DNA of 18,600 nt from CAIZGX01 sp964511555 (lineage in GTDB: Bacteria > Bacteroidota > Bacteroidia > Flavobacteriales_D > Sanyastnellaceae): contig CAZEFR010000043.1 in the NCBI GenBank assembly GCA_964511555.1, positions 1-18,600 of the forward strand, read 5' to 3'. The notes beneath the pieces were generated by a model that saw nothing but the letters and a program-made list of their open reading frames with translations, was not told where the DNA came from and did no database searches. This document shows positions 1 to 6,310 of the stretch, one piece after another. Positions within the stretch are counted from its first letter, which is position 1. Every line of letters starts with the position of its first letter. The position numbers and the translations under genes are program-made.

Positions 1-1
1 A

Positions 2-523
2 TATGTGCCACTCGGCCCATTCTTGGCGAAGAACTTCGCTTCAACCGTTTCTCCTTGGATCGTTACGCTCGATGCATTAGAGCCTTTCAGAACCATAGGT
101 CCGTTGCAAGATCCAGAGGTTTTACCTTACCTTCAATACAATGGAATAAAAAATCTTGATATCCAACTTCAAGTTGAAATTGAAACGGAAACAGGCGTAA
201 AGCAAGTGGTTTCCAACAGCAATTTCAAACACATGTATTGGAACATGAACCAACAGTTGGCGCATCATACTGTTGGCGGATGTAATGTTCGCTGTGGCGA
301 CATGATGGCCAGTGGAACCATTAGCGGCCCTGCAGAAGGTTCATTCGGAAGCATGTTGGAAATTGCATGGAAAGGAACTAAGCCTGTTCAAATGCCCGAT
401 GGTTCAACACGTTCGTTCATCGCAGATGGAGACACTGTTACTATTACAGGTTTTGCTGAACAAGAAGGGGTGAAAGTTGGTTTTGGTAAGTGCAGCGGAA
501 AAGTTCTTCCCGCACGCGACTAA
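2..523 (+). CDS. fahA: Fumarylacetoacetase, C-terminal part (5' end outside window)
   Basis: This is the last 173 codons of a fumarylacetoacetate hydrolase; the frame is open to the window edge and the N-terminal portion (about 250 residues in homologues) is missing. The enzyme performs the last step of tyrosine/phenylalanine breakdown in the cytoplasm, splitting 4-fumarylacetoacetate into fumarate and acetoacetate. Recognition rests on the opening stretch VPLGPFLAKNF, on SPWIVTLDALEPF, and on GGCNVRCGDMMASGTISGP, which match the conserved C-terminal catalytic fold, including the glycine-rich GTISGP loop. The frame ends at TAA 521-523, and uvrA starts two bases later, suggesting a shared transcript, although the two functions are unrelated. 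The GTG at 5 is an internal valine codon, not a start. I see nothing broken in the visible part. Confidence 0.93.
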   Translation, partial: YVPLGPFLAKNFASTVSPWIVTLDALEPFRTIGPLQDPEVLPYLQYNGIKNLDIQLQVEIETETGVKQVVSNSNFKHMYWNMNQQLAHHTVGGCNVRCGDMMASGTISGPAEGSFGSMLEIAWKGTKPVQMPDGSTRSFIADGDTVTITGFAEQEGVKVGFGKCSGKVLPARD

Positions 524-525
524 CT

Positions 526-3330
526 ATGGAAGAAGAAAAAATTGAAATTCTCGGAGCCCGAGAAAACAATCTTAAAAATATAGACTTAACCATTCCAAGA
601 AATCAGCTTGTAGTCATTACAGGCCTTTCTGGAAGCGGAAAATCATCGCTGGCTTTCGATACACTTTATGCAGAAGGTCAGCGTCGGTACATGGAAACGT
701 TCAATGCTTATGCCCGTCAGTTTTTGGGTGAAATGGAACGTCCCGATGTCGATAAAGTAAACGGACTCTCTCCGGTTATTTCCATCGAACAAAAAACAGT
801 GAGCCGTAATCCGCGCTCTACAGTCGGCACCATTACTGAAGTGTACGACTTCATGCGTTTGTTATACGCACGTGCTTCAGATGCTTACAGTCCGGCTACC
901 GGAAAGAAAATGGTGCGATTCACTGAAGAGCAACTCATTGAAAAAATAGCGAAAGATTTCAAGGCGAAAAAAATCGCCATTCTTTCTCCGTTAGTGAAAG
1001 CACGTAAAGGTCACTACCGCGAACTCTTCGATTCGCTCATGAAGCAGGGATACGTTCGCGCGCGTATAGATGGTAAGTTGAAGGAGATGACGAAAGAGAT
1101 GAAACTCGATCGCTACAAAGTGCACGACATTGAATTGGTAGTCGATCGTTTTTCGGTTGAACCGAACAACCCTCGTTTGAAGGCCACTGTTCAAACCGCC
1201 CTGAAAATGGGCAAAGGCGATGTGATGGTCATGGAATTGGATACCGAATCGGTTCATCACTTTTCCAAAAACCTCATGTGTCCAACTGCAGGAATTTCCT
1301 TTCCAGAACCCGAACCGAATCTCTTTTCCTTCAACAGCCCTTACGGCGCATGCAGCTATTGCAGCGGTCTGGGTGAAGTAGCTGAAATAGACATTGAAAA
1401 GATTATTCCCGACAATAAGAAAAGTGTTAAGCAAGGCGGAATAACTCCGCTGGGTGAAAACAAGAACTCGTGGATCAACCAACAAGTGGCTGCCATTTTG
1501 AAAATGTATGGAGCCACCGTGAACACGCCCTTGAAGGAAGTTGACGAAGATGCCATTCAGGTTATTCTTTACGGAACAGACGATAAGGTGGAAGTGGAAT
1601 TGTCGAACGGACAAACCATGAATACCCGCTACGATGGGCTTATCGCTTTCATTGAAAGACATGCAGAAGAAGACGGAAGCCCTGCAGTTCGCAAGTGGGC
1701 CGAGACCTTCATGAACAAAAAGGCTTGTCCTACCTGCAAAGGTGCACGATTGAAAGACACTGCTTCTCATTTCAAAGTAGCGGGAAAAACCATTTCAGAA
1801 TTGAGCGCTTTGAATATTGAAAAGCTCAGCGCTTGGTTCGAAGGCATTGATTCAAGTTTCGATAAGAAACAAGAAATCATTGCACGCGAACCCTTGAAGG
1901 AAATTCGCACACGTTTGAAGTTCTTGCTGAACGTGGGTTTGGGATATTTGAATTTAAATCGAAGCGCGAAGACATTGAGTGGAGGAGAAGCGCAGCGCAT
2001 TCGATTGGCAACACAAATAGGTTCGCAATTGGTTGGAGTGCTCTACATTCTCGACGAGCCGAGCATTGGTCTGCATCAGCGCGACAACGAGAAACTTATT
2101 CAATCGTTGAAAGACTTGCGCGACGGCGGAAACAGCGTCATTGTGGTGGAACACGACAAAGACATGATGTTGGAAAGCGATTACATCATTGACATTGGTC
2201 CAGGTGCTGGAAGACACGGAGGTAACGTAGTTGCTGCCGGAAAGCCAAAAGATTTTATTAAAATTGGAAGTGTCACTGCGAATTATCTAAGTGGAAAATT
2301 AGCCATTCCGGTTCCGAAGGAACGCAGCAAAGGCAATGGTAAGAAGTTGGTGCTGAAGGGAGCGAACGGACATAATCTGAAAGGAGAAACCATTGAAATT
2401 CCGTTGGGCACATTCACGTGTGTAACAGGTGTAAGTGGAAGTGGAAAATCTTCGCTCATCAGTCACACGCTTTATCCAATTCTGAACGCTCATTTCTACA
2501 ACGGACAGCGAAAGCCTTTGTCTTACAAAAAATTGGAAGGACTCGAGCATTTAGACAAGGTTATTGAAATAGATCAAAGCCCTATTGGTCGCACTCCGCG
2601 AAGCAATCCGAGCACCTACACTGGAATTTTCACCGACATTCGAAACTTGTATGCCTCGGTTCCAGAATCGCGCATTCGCGGTTATCAGCCTGGACGTTTC
2701 AGTTTTAATATTTCAGGTGGAAGATGTGAAACCTGCAAGGGTGGAGGCGTTCGTTTAATTGAAATGAATTTCCTTCCCGATGTTTATGTGCATTGCGAAG
2801 CCTGCAACGGTAAGCGATACAACCGCGAGACGTTGGAGATTTTCTACAACGGAAAAACCATTTCCGATGTGTTGAACATGACTGTTGAGCAAGCCGTTGG
2901 ATTTTTCGAAAATCACCGAAACATTCACAACACACTGAAGACCTTGAACGACGTTGGTCTGGGATACATCACACTCGGTCAGCACAGCACAACGCTAAGT
3001 GGGGGAGAAGCACAGCGTGTTAAGCTCTCTACCGAATTAGCGAAGCGCGATACCGGTAAGACCATTTATATCTTAGACGAACCCACAACCGGACTTCATT
3101 TTCAAGATGTGCAAATGCTATTGAATGTGTTGAATCAATTGGTTGAACGCGGAAACACGGTCTTGGTTATTGAGCACAACATGGACGTCATCAAAAGCGC
3201 CGACTACCTCATAGACATGGGCCCCGAAGGCGGTGAAGCCGGCGGTAACGTTGTCGCCACCGGCACACCCGAGCAAGTCGCGAAGAATAAGAAGTCTTTG
3301 ACGGGATTATTTCTTAAGAAAGAACTTTAA
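526..3330 (+). CDS. uvrA: Excinuclease ABC subunit UvrA
   Basis: UvrA is the damage-recognition ATPase of nucleotide excision repair; as a dimer with UvrB it scans DNA for bulky lesions and hands them to UvrBC. The 934-residue protein has the two ABC modules of the family: Walker A GLSGSGKS at 33-40 and GVSGSGKSS at about 635, signatures LSGGEAQR at 484 and 824, and Walker B motifs LYILDEPSIGLH at 506 and IYILDEP at 847. Zinc-site cysteines are C276/C279, C401/C404, and the C-terminal finger C734/C737...C757/C760. The first pair of zinc site one is incomplete: C252 is present but its CxxC partner is Ala255. I chose ATG 526 over the in-frame GTG at 490 because MEEEKIEILGARENNL is the normal UvrA N-terminus and the longer form would overlap fahA by 34 bases. 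Length is normal for the family. Confidence 0.97.
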   Translation: MEEEKIEILGARENNLKNIDLTIPRNQLVVITGLSGSGKSSLAFDTLYAEGQRRYMETFNAYARQFLGEMERPDVDKVNGLSPVISIEQKTVSRNPRSTVGTITEVYDFMRLLYARASDAYSPATGKKMVRFTEEQLIEKIAKDFKAKKIAILSPLVKARKGHYRELFDSLMKQGYVRARIDGKLKEMTKEMKLDRYKVHDIELVVDRFSVEPNNPRLKATVQTALKMGKGDVMVMELDTESVHHFSKNLMCPTAGISFPEPEPNLFSFNSPYGACSYCSGLGEVAEIDIEKIIPDNKKSVKQGGITPLGENKNSWINQQVAAILKMYGATVNTPLKEVDEDAIQVILYGTDDKVEVELSNGQTMNTRYDGLIAFIERHAEEDGSPAVRKWAETFMNKKACPTCKGARLKDTASHFKVAGKTISELSALNIEKLSAWFEGIDSSFDKKQEIIAREPLKEIRTRLKFLLNVGLGYLNLNRSAKTLSGGEAQRIRLATQIGSQLVGVLYILDEPSIGLHQRDNEKLIQSLKDLRDGGNSVIVVEHDKDMMLESDYIIDIGPGAGRHGGNVVAAGKPKDFIKIGSVTANYLSGKLAIPVPKERSKGNGKKLVLKGANGHNLKGETIEIPLGTFTCVTGVSGSGKSSLISHTLYPILNAHFYNGQRKPLSYKKLEGLEHLDKVIEIDQSPIGRTPRSNPSTYTGIFTDIRNLYASVPESRIRGYQPGRFSFNISGGRCETCKGGGVRLIEMNFLPDVYVHCEACNGKRYNRETLEIFYNGKTISDVLNMTVEQAVGFFENHRNIHNTLKTLNDVGLGYITLGQHSTTLSGGEAQRVKLSTELAKRDTGKTIYILDEPTTGLHFQDVQMLLNVLNQLVERGNTVLVIEHNMDVIKSADYLIDMGPEGGEAGGNVVATGTPEQVAKNKKSLTGLFLKKEL

Positions 3331-3342
3331 GTTTACAGCATA

Positions 3343-3364
3343 TTTGTTGTATATTTACAACAAA
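3343..3364. promoter_or_regulatory. Perfect palindrome upstream of the antitoxin gene (putative operator)
   Basis: A 9-bp perfect inverted repeat, TTTGTTGTA (3343-3351) and TACAACAAA (3356-3364), is separated by TATT and ends 10 bases before the antitoxin ATG. It overlaps a possible Bacteroidota -7 element, CATATTTG at 3339-3346 (consensus TAnnTTTG, five of six positions). Xre-type antitoxins commonly repress their own operon by binding such dyads, so this is the expected operator position. The dyad is seen directly; its role is inferred. A convincing -33 TTTG is not visible. Confidence 0.55.
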
Positions 3365-3374
3365 ATTGCTACTT

Positions 3375-3806
3375 ATGAAATCTTCCAATTCCAAAAAATC
3401 GGTTCTTCAAGAAAGCGCCATGGCTTATGGCAACAGCTTAGGAAGAATAGAAATCATTCGAAAAGGCTTGCCTTATTCCACCATAGACGAGCTTAGCGAG
3501 CGCATGCAAAGACCCATTAAATTTTTATTGGGTGTCTTGGGCATAGCTCAGACAACCTACAACTTAAACAAAAGGCAAGAAGCTGTTCTAAATAGCAAAG
3601 AGTCTGAATTGGTTGTTGCCATCTCTGAATTATTATCGTTTGGCCAAGAAGTCTTCAACAACGAAGAAGAGAAATTCAATCGTTGGTTGGAAATGCCGAA
3701 CCAATCTTTGAACGGTATTACACCGCAGTCGCTCTTCGATACCCTCTCTGGTGTAGCAGAAGTGCGCAAGTGTTTGAATAGAATTGAATACGGAAACTTC
3801 GCGTAA
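3375..3806 (+). CDS. Xre/MbcA/ParS-type antitoxin (DUF2384) of a RES toxin pair
   Basis: This 143-residue cytoplasmic protein is the antitoxin that should bind and block the RES toxin encoded immediately downstream. The C-terminal half shows the DUF2384 pattern: a central LGVLGIAQTTYNLNKR helix-turn-helix-like segment near residues 52-67, then SKESELVVAISELLSFGQEVF, WLEMPNQSLNGITPQSLFD and the end VAEVRKCLNRIEYGNFA. The start is taken as ATG 3375; a TTG three codons upstream would give MLLMKSSN but has no support. Its TAA (3804-3806) shares a base with the ATG of the toxin, a TAATG arrangement that implies translational coupling. The palindrome at 3343-3364 fits autorepression by the toxin-antitoxin complex, as in related Xre-RES systems. 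Family assignment is confident; DNA binding is inferred. Confidence 0.88.
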   Translation: MKSSNSKKSVLQESAMAYGNSLGRIEIIRKGLPYSTIDELSERMQRPIKFLLGVLGIAQTTYNLNKRQEAVLNSKESELVVAISELLSFGQEVFNNEEEKFNRWLEMPNQSLNGITPQSLFDTLSGVAEVRKCLNRIEYGNFA

Positions 3807-4273
3807 TGCTGGTTTATAGAATCGATCGTAAGAAGTATTTGAAAGATACCTTGAAAGGTATTGGCGCATCCATGTCTTCAAGTTTTCGATGGAACAGCGA
3901 GCACACGCGTATGGTCTACACTTCAGAAAGCAGAGCACTTGCTTTACTTGAGATTACTGCGCATTTGAATGGCGTAATGGAAATTCCAACCGATCGCTAT
4001 TTGGTTGAAATTGAAATTCCAGATGCATTGAAGATACAGACGTTTTCCATTGCCGATCTTCCCAAGAATTGGAACGCTCATCCGCCTTCAGTTTTTACGC
4101 AGAACTTGGGCGATACATTTGTCCAAAAATTGAAAGCCCCAGTATTGAAAGTCCCAAGCAGCATCGTCCCGCAAGAATTCAATTTACTCATCAATCCTCA
4201 TCATCCAGACGCTCATAATATTCAAATCATCTCGAAGGAGCGTCTTGCTTTTGATCCGCGAATCTTCAAATAG
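3806..4273 (+). CDS. RES-domain toxin (NAD+-degrading type)
   Basis: A 155-residue RES-family toxin, full length for the family. Characterised relatives (MbcT of Mycobacterium tuberculosis, ParT, Res of other bacteria) act on NAD+ or transfer ADP-ribose from it, arresting growth until the partner antitoxin binds. Visible family features are FRWN (R28, W29), the Y38-x-SES stretch, E49 in ALLEITAH, and the C-terminal VPSSIVPQEFNLLINP (S118/S119, N127, N130) followed by HHP. The Arg, Glu and Ser that give the family its name are therefore all present, and nothing suggests inactivation. It starts at ATG 3806, overlapping the antitoxin stop by one base. A mosaic hairpin repeat starts 14 bases after its TAG. 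Whether this copy depletes NAD+ or modifies a protein target cannot be told from sequence. Confidence 0.88.
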   Translation: MLVYRIDRKKYLKDTLKGIGASMSSSFRWNSEHTRMVYTSESRALALLEITAHLNGVMEIPTDRYLVEIEIPDALKIQTFSIADLPKNWNAHPPSVFTQNLGDTFVQKLKAPVLKVPSSIVPQEFNLLINPHHPDAHNIQIISKERLAFDPRIFK

Positions 4274-4287
4274 CCTTTCCTACTTCA

Positions 4288-4398
4288 GTCGAAGACCCTC
4301 GCGAAGCATTCGCCTCCGGCATTCCTCGAAGAGATTCGCCCAACGGGCATTCGTTGCTCCGCAACATTAGTCGAAGACATCAGTTGCTTCGCAACATT
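4288..4398. repeat. Mosaic mini-hairpin intergenic repeat, copy A
   Basis: This 111-bp intergenic element lies just after the toxin gene and recurs after fic (copy B). It is built from small inverted repeats, each with a 3-base loop: GTC-GAA-GAC (4288-4296), GCGAA-GCA-TTCGC (4301-4313), CTC-GAA-GAG (4325-4333), GCCC-AAC-GGGC (4338-4348), GTTGC-TCC-GCAAC (4353-4365), GTC-GAA-GAC (4370-4378) and GTTGC-TTC-GCAAC (4383-4395). The 3' 83 bp (4316-4398) match copy B at 76 positions. GTTGCTYCGCAACATT occurs twice in this copy, 30 bp apart. No ORF, terminal inverted repeat or target duplication was recognised. It resembles REP-type dispersed palindromic repeats in layout, but I do not recognise a named family. 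Confidence 0.8.
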
Positions 4399-4400
4399 CT

Positions 4401-4448
4401 AATTTTAATTAAATATCGGATAAGTCATTATTAAAATTTACCGATATT
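4401..4448. promoter_or_regulatory. Two interleaved inverted repeats upstream of fic (putative operator)
   Basis: Immediately before fic are two perfect dyads that interlock: AATTTTAAT (4401-4409) with ATTAAAATT (4430-4438), and AATATCGG (4412-4419) with CCGATATT (4441-4448). The arms are 20 and 21 bases apart, roughly two helical turns, so equivalent arms face the same side of DNA. The second dyad ends six bases before the fic ATG. The encoded Fic protein ends in a putative winged-helix DNA-binding segment, so autoregulation at this site is plausible. Dyads are observed; function is inferred. Confidence 0.5.
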
Positions 4449-4454
4449 AGCGCA

Positions 4455-5408
4455 ATGAACTGGCAAACCAACCCTTGGGGAATAGAAAAAGTGCAATCAC
4501 TGCTGGAACGCGTTGAAGCGAAGAAAGTGCGATTGTCGCAAATGCGCCCGATTCCTGCCATTGCCATGGAGCGATTGCGTGAGAGCTTAATGATGGAATG
4601 GACTTATCACTCAAACGGAATAGAAGGAAATACGCTAACGCTTCAGGAAACACGCATCATTTTGTCAGACGGATTAACGGTAGGAGGGAAGTCGTTGCGG
4701 GAACATTTTGAAACGTTGAATCACCATGAAGCCATTCAAGTTCTGGAGACCATGGTGAATTCAAAATATAGAATGAAGTCCAAAGACATTTTGCACATTC
4801 ACGAATTGGTATTGCAGCGCATTGAAAAGGAATATGCTGGTCGCTATCGCAATGCGGGTGTTCGAATTACCGGAGCGAATTTCACACCTCCGAATGCCTT
4901 GAAGGTAGATGCTCTCATGGACGAATTAATAGATTGGGTGAATGAAGAAAGGGAATTGCCCTTGATTGTTCGTGCAACAATCTTTCATCACAGAATGGTT
5001 TGGATACATCCTTTTTTCGATGGAAATGGAAGAACGGTAAGGCTTATGTTCAATCTAATTTTAATGAGTGCTGGCTATCCGCCTGCCATTATTTTACAAC
5101 AAGATCGAAAGAAGTATTACGACGCATTAAACAAGGGCAATCAGGGAAACTATGAGAAGTTGGTGCTACTTGTATTGCAGGCATTAGAGCGATCGTTAGA
5201 TATTTACTTGAGTCATTTAGACAACACCCACGACGGCTATCGTCCCATCTCCGACATTGTGGAAGAGATCTCTCTTCCATACGGACAAGAATATTTAAGC
5301 CTACTCATTCGTCAAGGAAAAATCGCCGGCCACAAAGACGGCCGCAATTGGCTCACCACCGCTGAAGCCGTCGAAGAATATCACGTGAACAGAAAGCGGA
5401 AGCGGTGA
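4455..5408 (+). CDS. Fic-family protein adenylyltransferase, class II, with C-terminal DNA-binding-like domain
   Basis: Fic enzymes transfer AMP (sometimes other nucleotide moieties) from ATP onto hydroxyl side chains of target proteins. The 317-residue protein has the catalytic loop HPFFDGNGRTVR at 185-196 with catalytic His185, acidic Asp189 and the anion-binding GNGR. An inhibitory helix motif, SNGIEG at 53-58, fits (S/T)xxxE(G/N) and lies N-terminal to the Fic fold, making this class II; Glu57 would block productive ATP binding. Residues about 263-317 (PISDIVEEISLPYGQEYLSLLIRQGKIAGHKDGRNWLTT, basic tail) look like the winged-helix or MerR/excisionase-like module often found at the C-terminus of such proteins. 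ATG 4455 gives the usual N-terminus. The gene is solitary, bracketed by the two hairpin repeats, with interleaved dyads upstream. Its target is unknown; it could act as a toxin, a regulator or both. Confidence 0.92.
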   Translation: MNWQTNPWGIEKVQSLLERVEAKKVRLSQMRPIPAIAMERLRESLMMEWTYHSNGIEGNTLTLQETRIILSDGLTVGGKSLREHFETLNHHEAIQVLETMVNSKYRMKSKDILHIHELVLQRIEKEYAGRYRNAGVRITGANFTPPNALKVDALMDELIDWVNEERELPLIVRATIFHHRMVWIHPFFDGNGRTVRLMFNLILMSAGYPPAIILQQDRKKYYDALNKGNQGNYEKLVLLVLQALERSLDIYLSHLDNTHDGYRPISDIVEEISLPYGQEYLSLLIRQGKIAGHKDGRNWLTTAEAVEEYHVNRKRKR

Positions 5409-5435
5409 GTACACTCAAATAGACTTTCCAAAATC

Positions 5436-5579
5436 GTCGAAGACCCTCGCACAGCCATGTTCCCTCGTCCAAAGGACCCTCGCACAGCCATGTGCACCGG
5501 CATTCTTCGAAGAGATTCGCCCAAAGGGCATGCGTTGCAGTGCAACATTAGTCGAAGACATCAGTTGCTCCGCAACATT
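5436..5579. repeat. Mosaic mini-hairpin intergenic repeat, copy B
   Basis: Second copy of the element, 144 bp long, beginning 28 bases after fic. It shares the first 15 bp (5436-5450) with copy A, and 5497-5579 match copy A at 76 of 83 positions. Its hairpins are GTC-GAA-GAC (5436-5444), GTCC-AAA-GGAC (5467-5477), CTTCGAAG (5505-5512), GCCC-AAA-GGGC (5519-5529), GTTGC-AGT-GCAAC (5534-5546), GTC-GAA-GAC (5551-5559) and GTTGC-TCC-GCAAC (5564-5576). It is longer than copy A because of an internal duplication. Its 3' end directly precedes the possible -33 element of the next gene. The minus-strand reading frame through it is an artefact of the repeat. Confidence 0.8.
5442..5493. repeat. 19-bp duplication inside repeat copy B
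   Basis: GACCCTCGCACAGCCATGT occurs exactly at 5442-5460 and again at 5475-5493, flanking the GTCC-AAA-GGAC mini-hairpin. Copy A has only the first seven to nine bases of this unit (GACCCTCGC) once, so the duplication accounts for most of the length difference between copies. Confidence 0.85.
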
Positions 5580-5610
5580 TTTGCCCTTTTCTTTATTTCT
5601 CTTACCTTTA
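5580..5610 (+). promoter_or_regulatory. Possible Bacteroidota-type promoter for the outer-membrane protein gene
   Basis: TTTG at 5580-5583 is followed after 19 bases by TACCTTTA at 5603-5610. This resembles the Bacteroidota housekeeping promoter TTTG-N19/21-TAnnTTTG, with one mismatch in the -7 element. The -7 element ends only four bases before the ATG at 5615, so a transcript from it would have almost no leader. The intervening bases are a pyrimidine-rich run. This is a motif match only. Confidence 0.35.
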
Positions 5611-5614
5611 TAAA

Positions 5615-6310
5615 ATGAAACAGTCCACAATTATTAAACTATCGTTCGTAATAGCTCTGATGTCCGCTTTCATCGTGAAGGCCCAAACTCCCTACAGACA
5701 ATTCGGATTAAAGGCGGGGATGAATATTTCAAATGTGAATACCGACAATCCGAATTTTTCGACCAAAGATCTTATCGGTGGAAATTTAAGCGTGACATAT
5801 GATCGTGTGCGCATGCGCTTTTTAACCGTAGGTGGTGAGTTCAATTGGGTGCAACGTGGATTCAGTAATCCAGTGAGCTACACAGATTCACTCGGATTAC
5901 CTGTTGGCGCTGCAGACCTTCGGAATAAATTCAATTATTTTACTGTCCCTTTGAAATTAGGTGTTCAATTCGGAAATCGCGTATACATCTTCGGAAATGC
6001 CGCGGTAGTTCCTGGATATTTGTTGAAGGCTGTTTCAGAAGTTCCTGTTGTTGATGAAAACGGACAAGTCGTGGATTATACCTGGCAAGATGCTGCAAAC
6101 ACGGCTTCGCAGTTCGATTTGTCTACGCAAATAGAAGTTGGTATTGGAGTTACAAAGGCAAGAAGATATAAGTTTTACGTTTCTGCAGCAAAGCAGCAAG
6201 CTTTACTCAATGTTTTCGATGATCCACAGTCTACTTTCAATCTAAAAACAACCGGTATTATCATTTCAACGGGAATGAAAATTGAATTCGGAAAGGGTCT
6301 CTTTAGATAA
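5615..6310 (+). CDS. Outer-membrane beta-barrel protein (PorT-like / OMP_b-brl)
   Basis: A 231-residue exported protein. Residues 1-22 form a signal peptide (basic KQSTIIK, hydrophobic LSFVIALMSAFIV, then KAQ), with likely cleavage near residues 22-24. The mature part alternates polar and hydrophobic residues in strand-like blocks, begins FGLKAGMNISNV and ends with a GMKIEFGKGLF strand; this is the layout of the small porin-family barrels common in Bacteroidota (PorT-like, OMP_b-brl_2). It probably sits in the outer membrane with about eight strands; cargo or role is unknown. ATG 5615 is needed for a complete signal peptide. The gene converges on yhhQ and overlaps its last eight bases. No lipobox is present. 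Confidence 0.75.
   Translation: MKQSTIIKLSFVIALMSAFIVKAQTPYRQFGLKAGMNISNVNTDNPNFSTKDLIGGNLSVTYDRVRMRFLTVGGEFNWVQRGFSNPVSYTDSLGLPVGAADLRNKFNYFTVPLKLGVQFGNRVYIFGNAAVVPGYLLKAVSEVPVVDENGQVVDYTWQDAANTASQFDLSTQIEVGIGVTKARRYKFYVSAAKQQALLNVFDDPQSTFNLKTTGIIISTGMKIEFGKGLFR

Noticed and set aside
490..525. Upstream GTG start for uvrA
   Set aside because: It would add twelve residues not seen in UvrA and overlap the fahA end; ATG 526 gives the standard N-terminus.
991..1770. A 259-codon minus-strand open frame inside uvrA
   Set aside because: It is antisense to the highly conserved UvrA coding sequence and has no recognisable domain; it is a codon-usage shadow.
4288..4398. CRISPR-like array
   Set aside because: There is no regular repeat-spacer pattern; the units are unrelated short hairpins with differing arms, and no cas gene is in the window.
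4288..5579. Gene-plus-repeat arrangement as an integron cassette array with attC sites
   Set aside because: The repeats lack the GTTRRRY / RYYYAAC core boxes and have no single long imperfect dyad; the genes have their own promoter-like regions and no integrase is present.
5415..5630. A 71-codon minus-strand open frame across repeat copy B
   Set aside because: It runs through the hairpin repeat into the first codons of the outer-membrane gene, has no family resemblance, and is explained by the repeat's composition.
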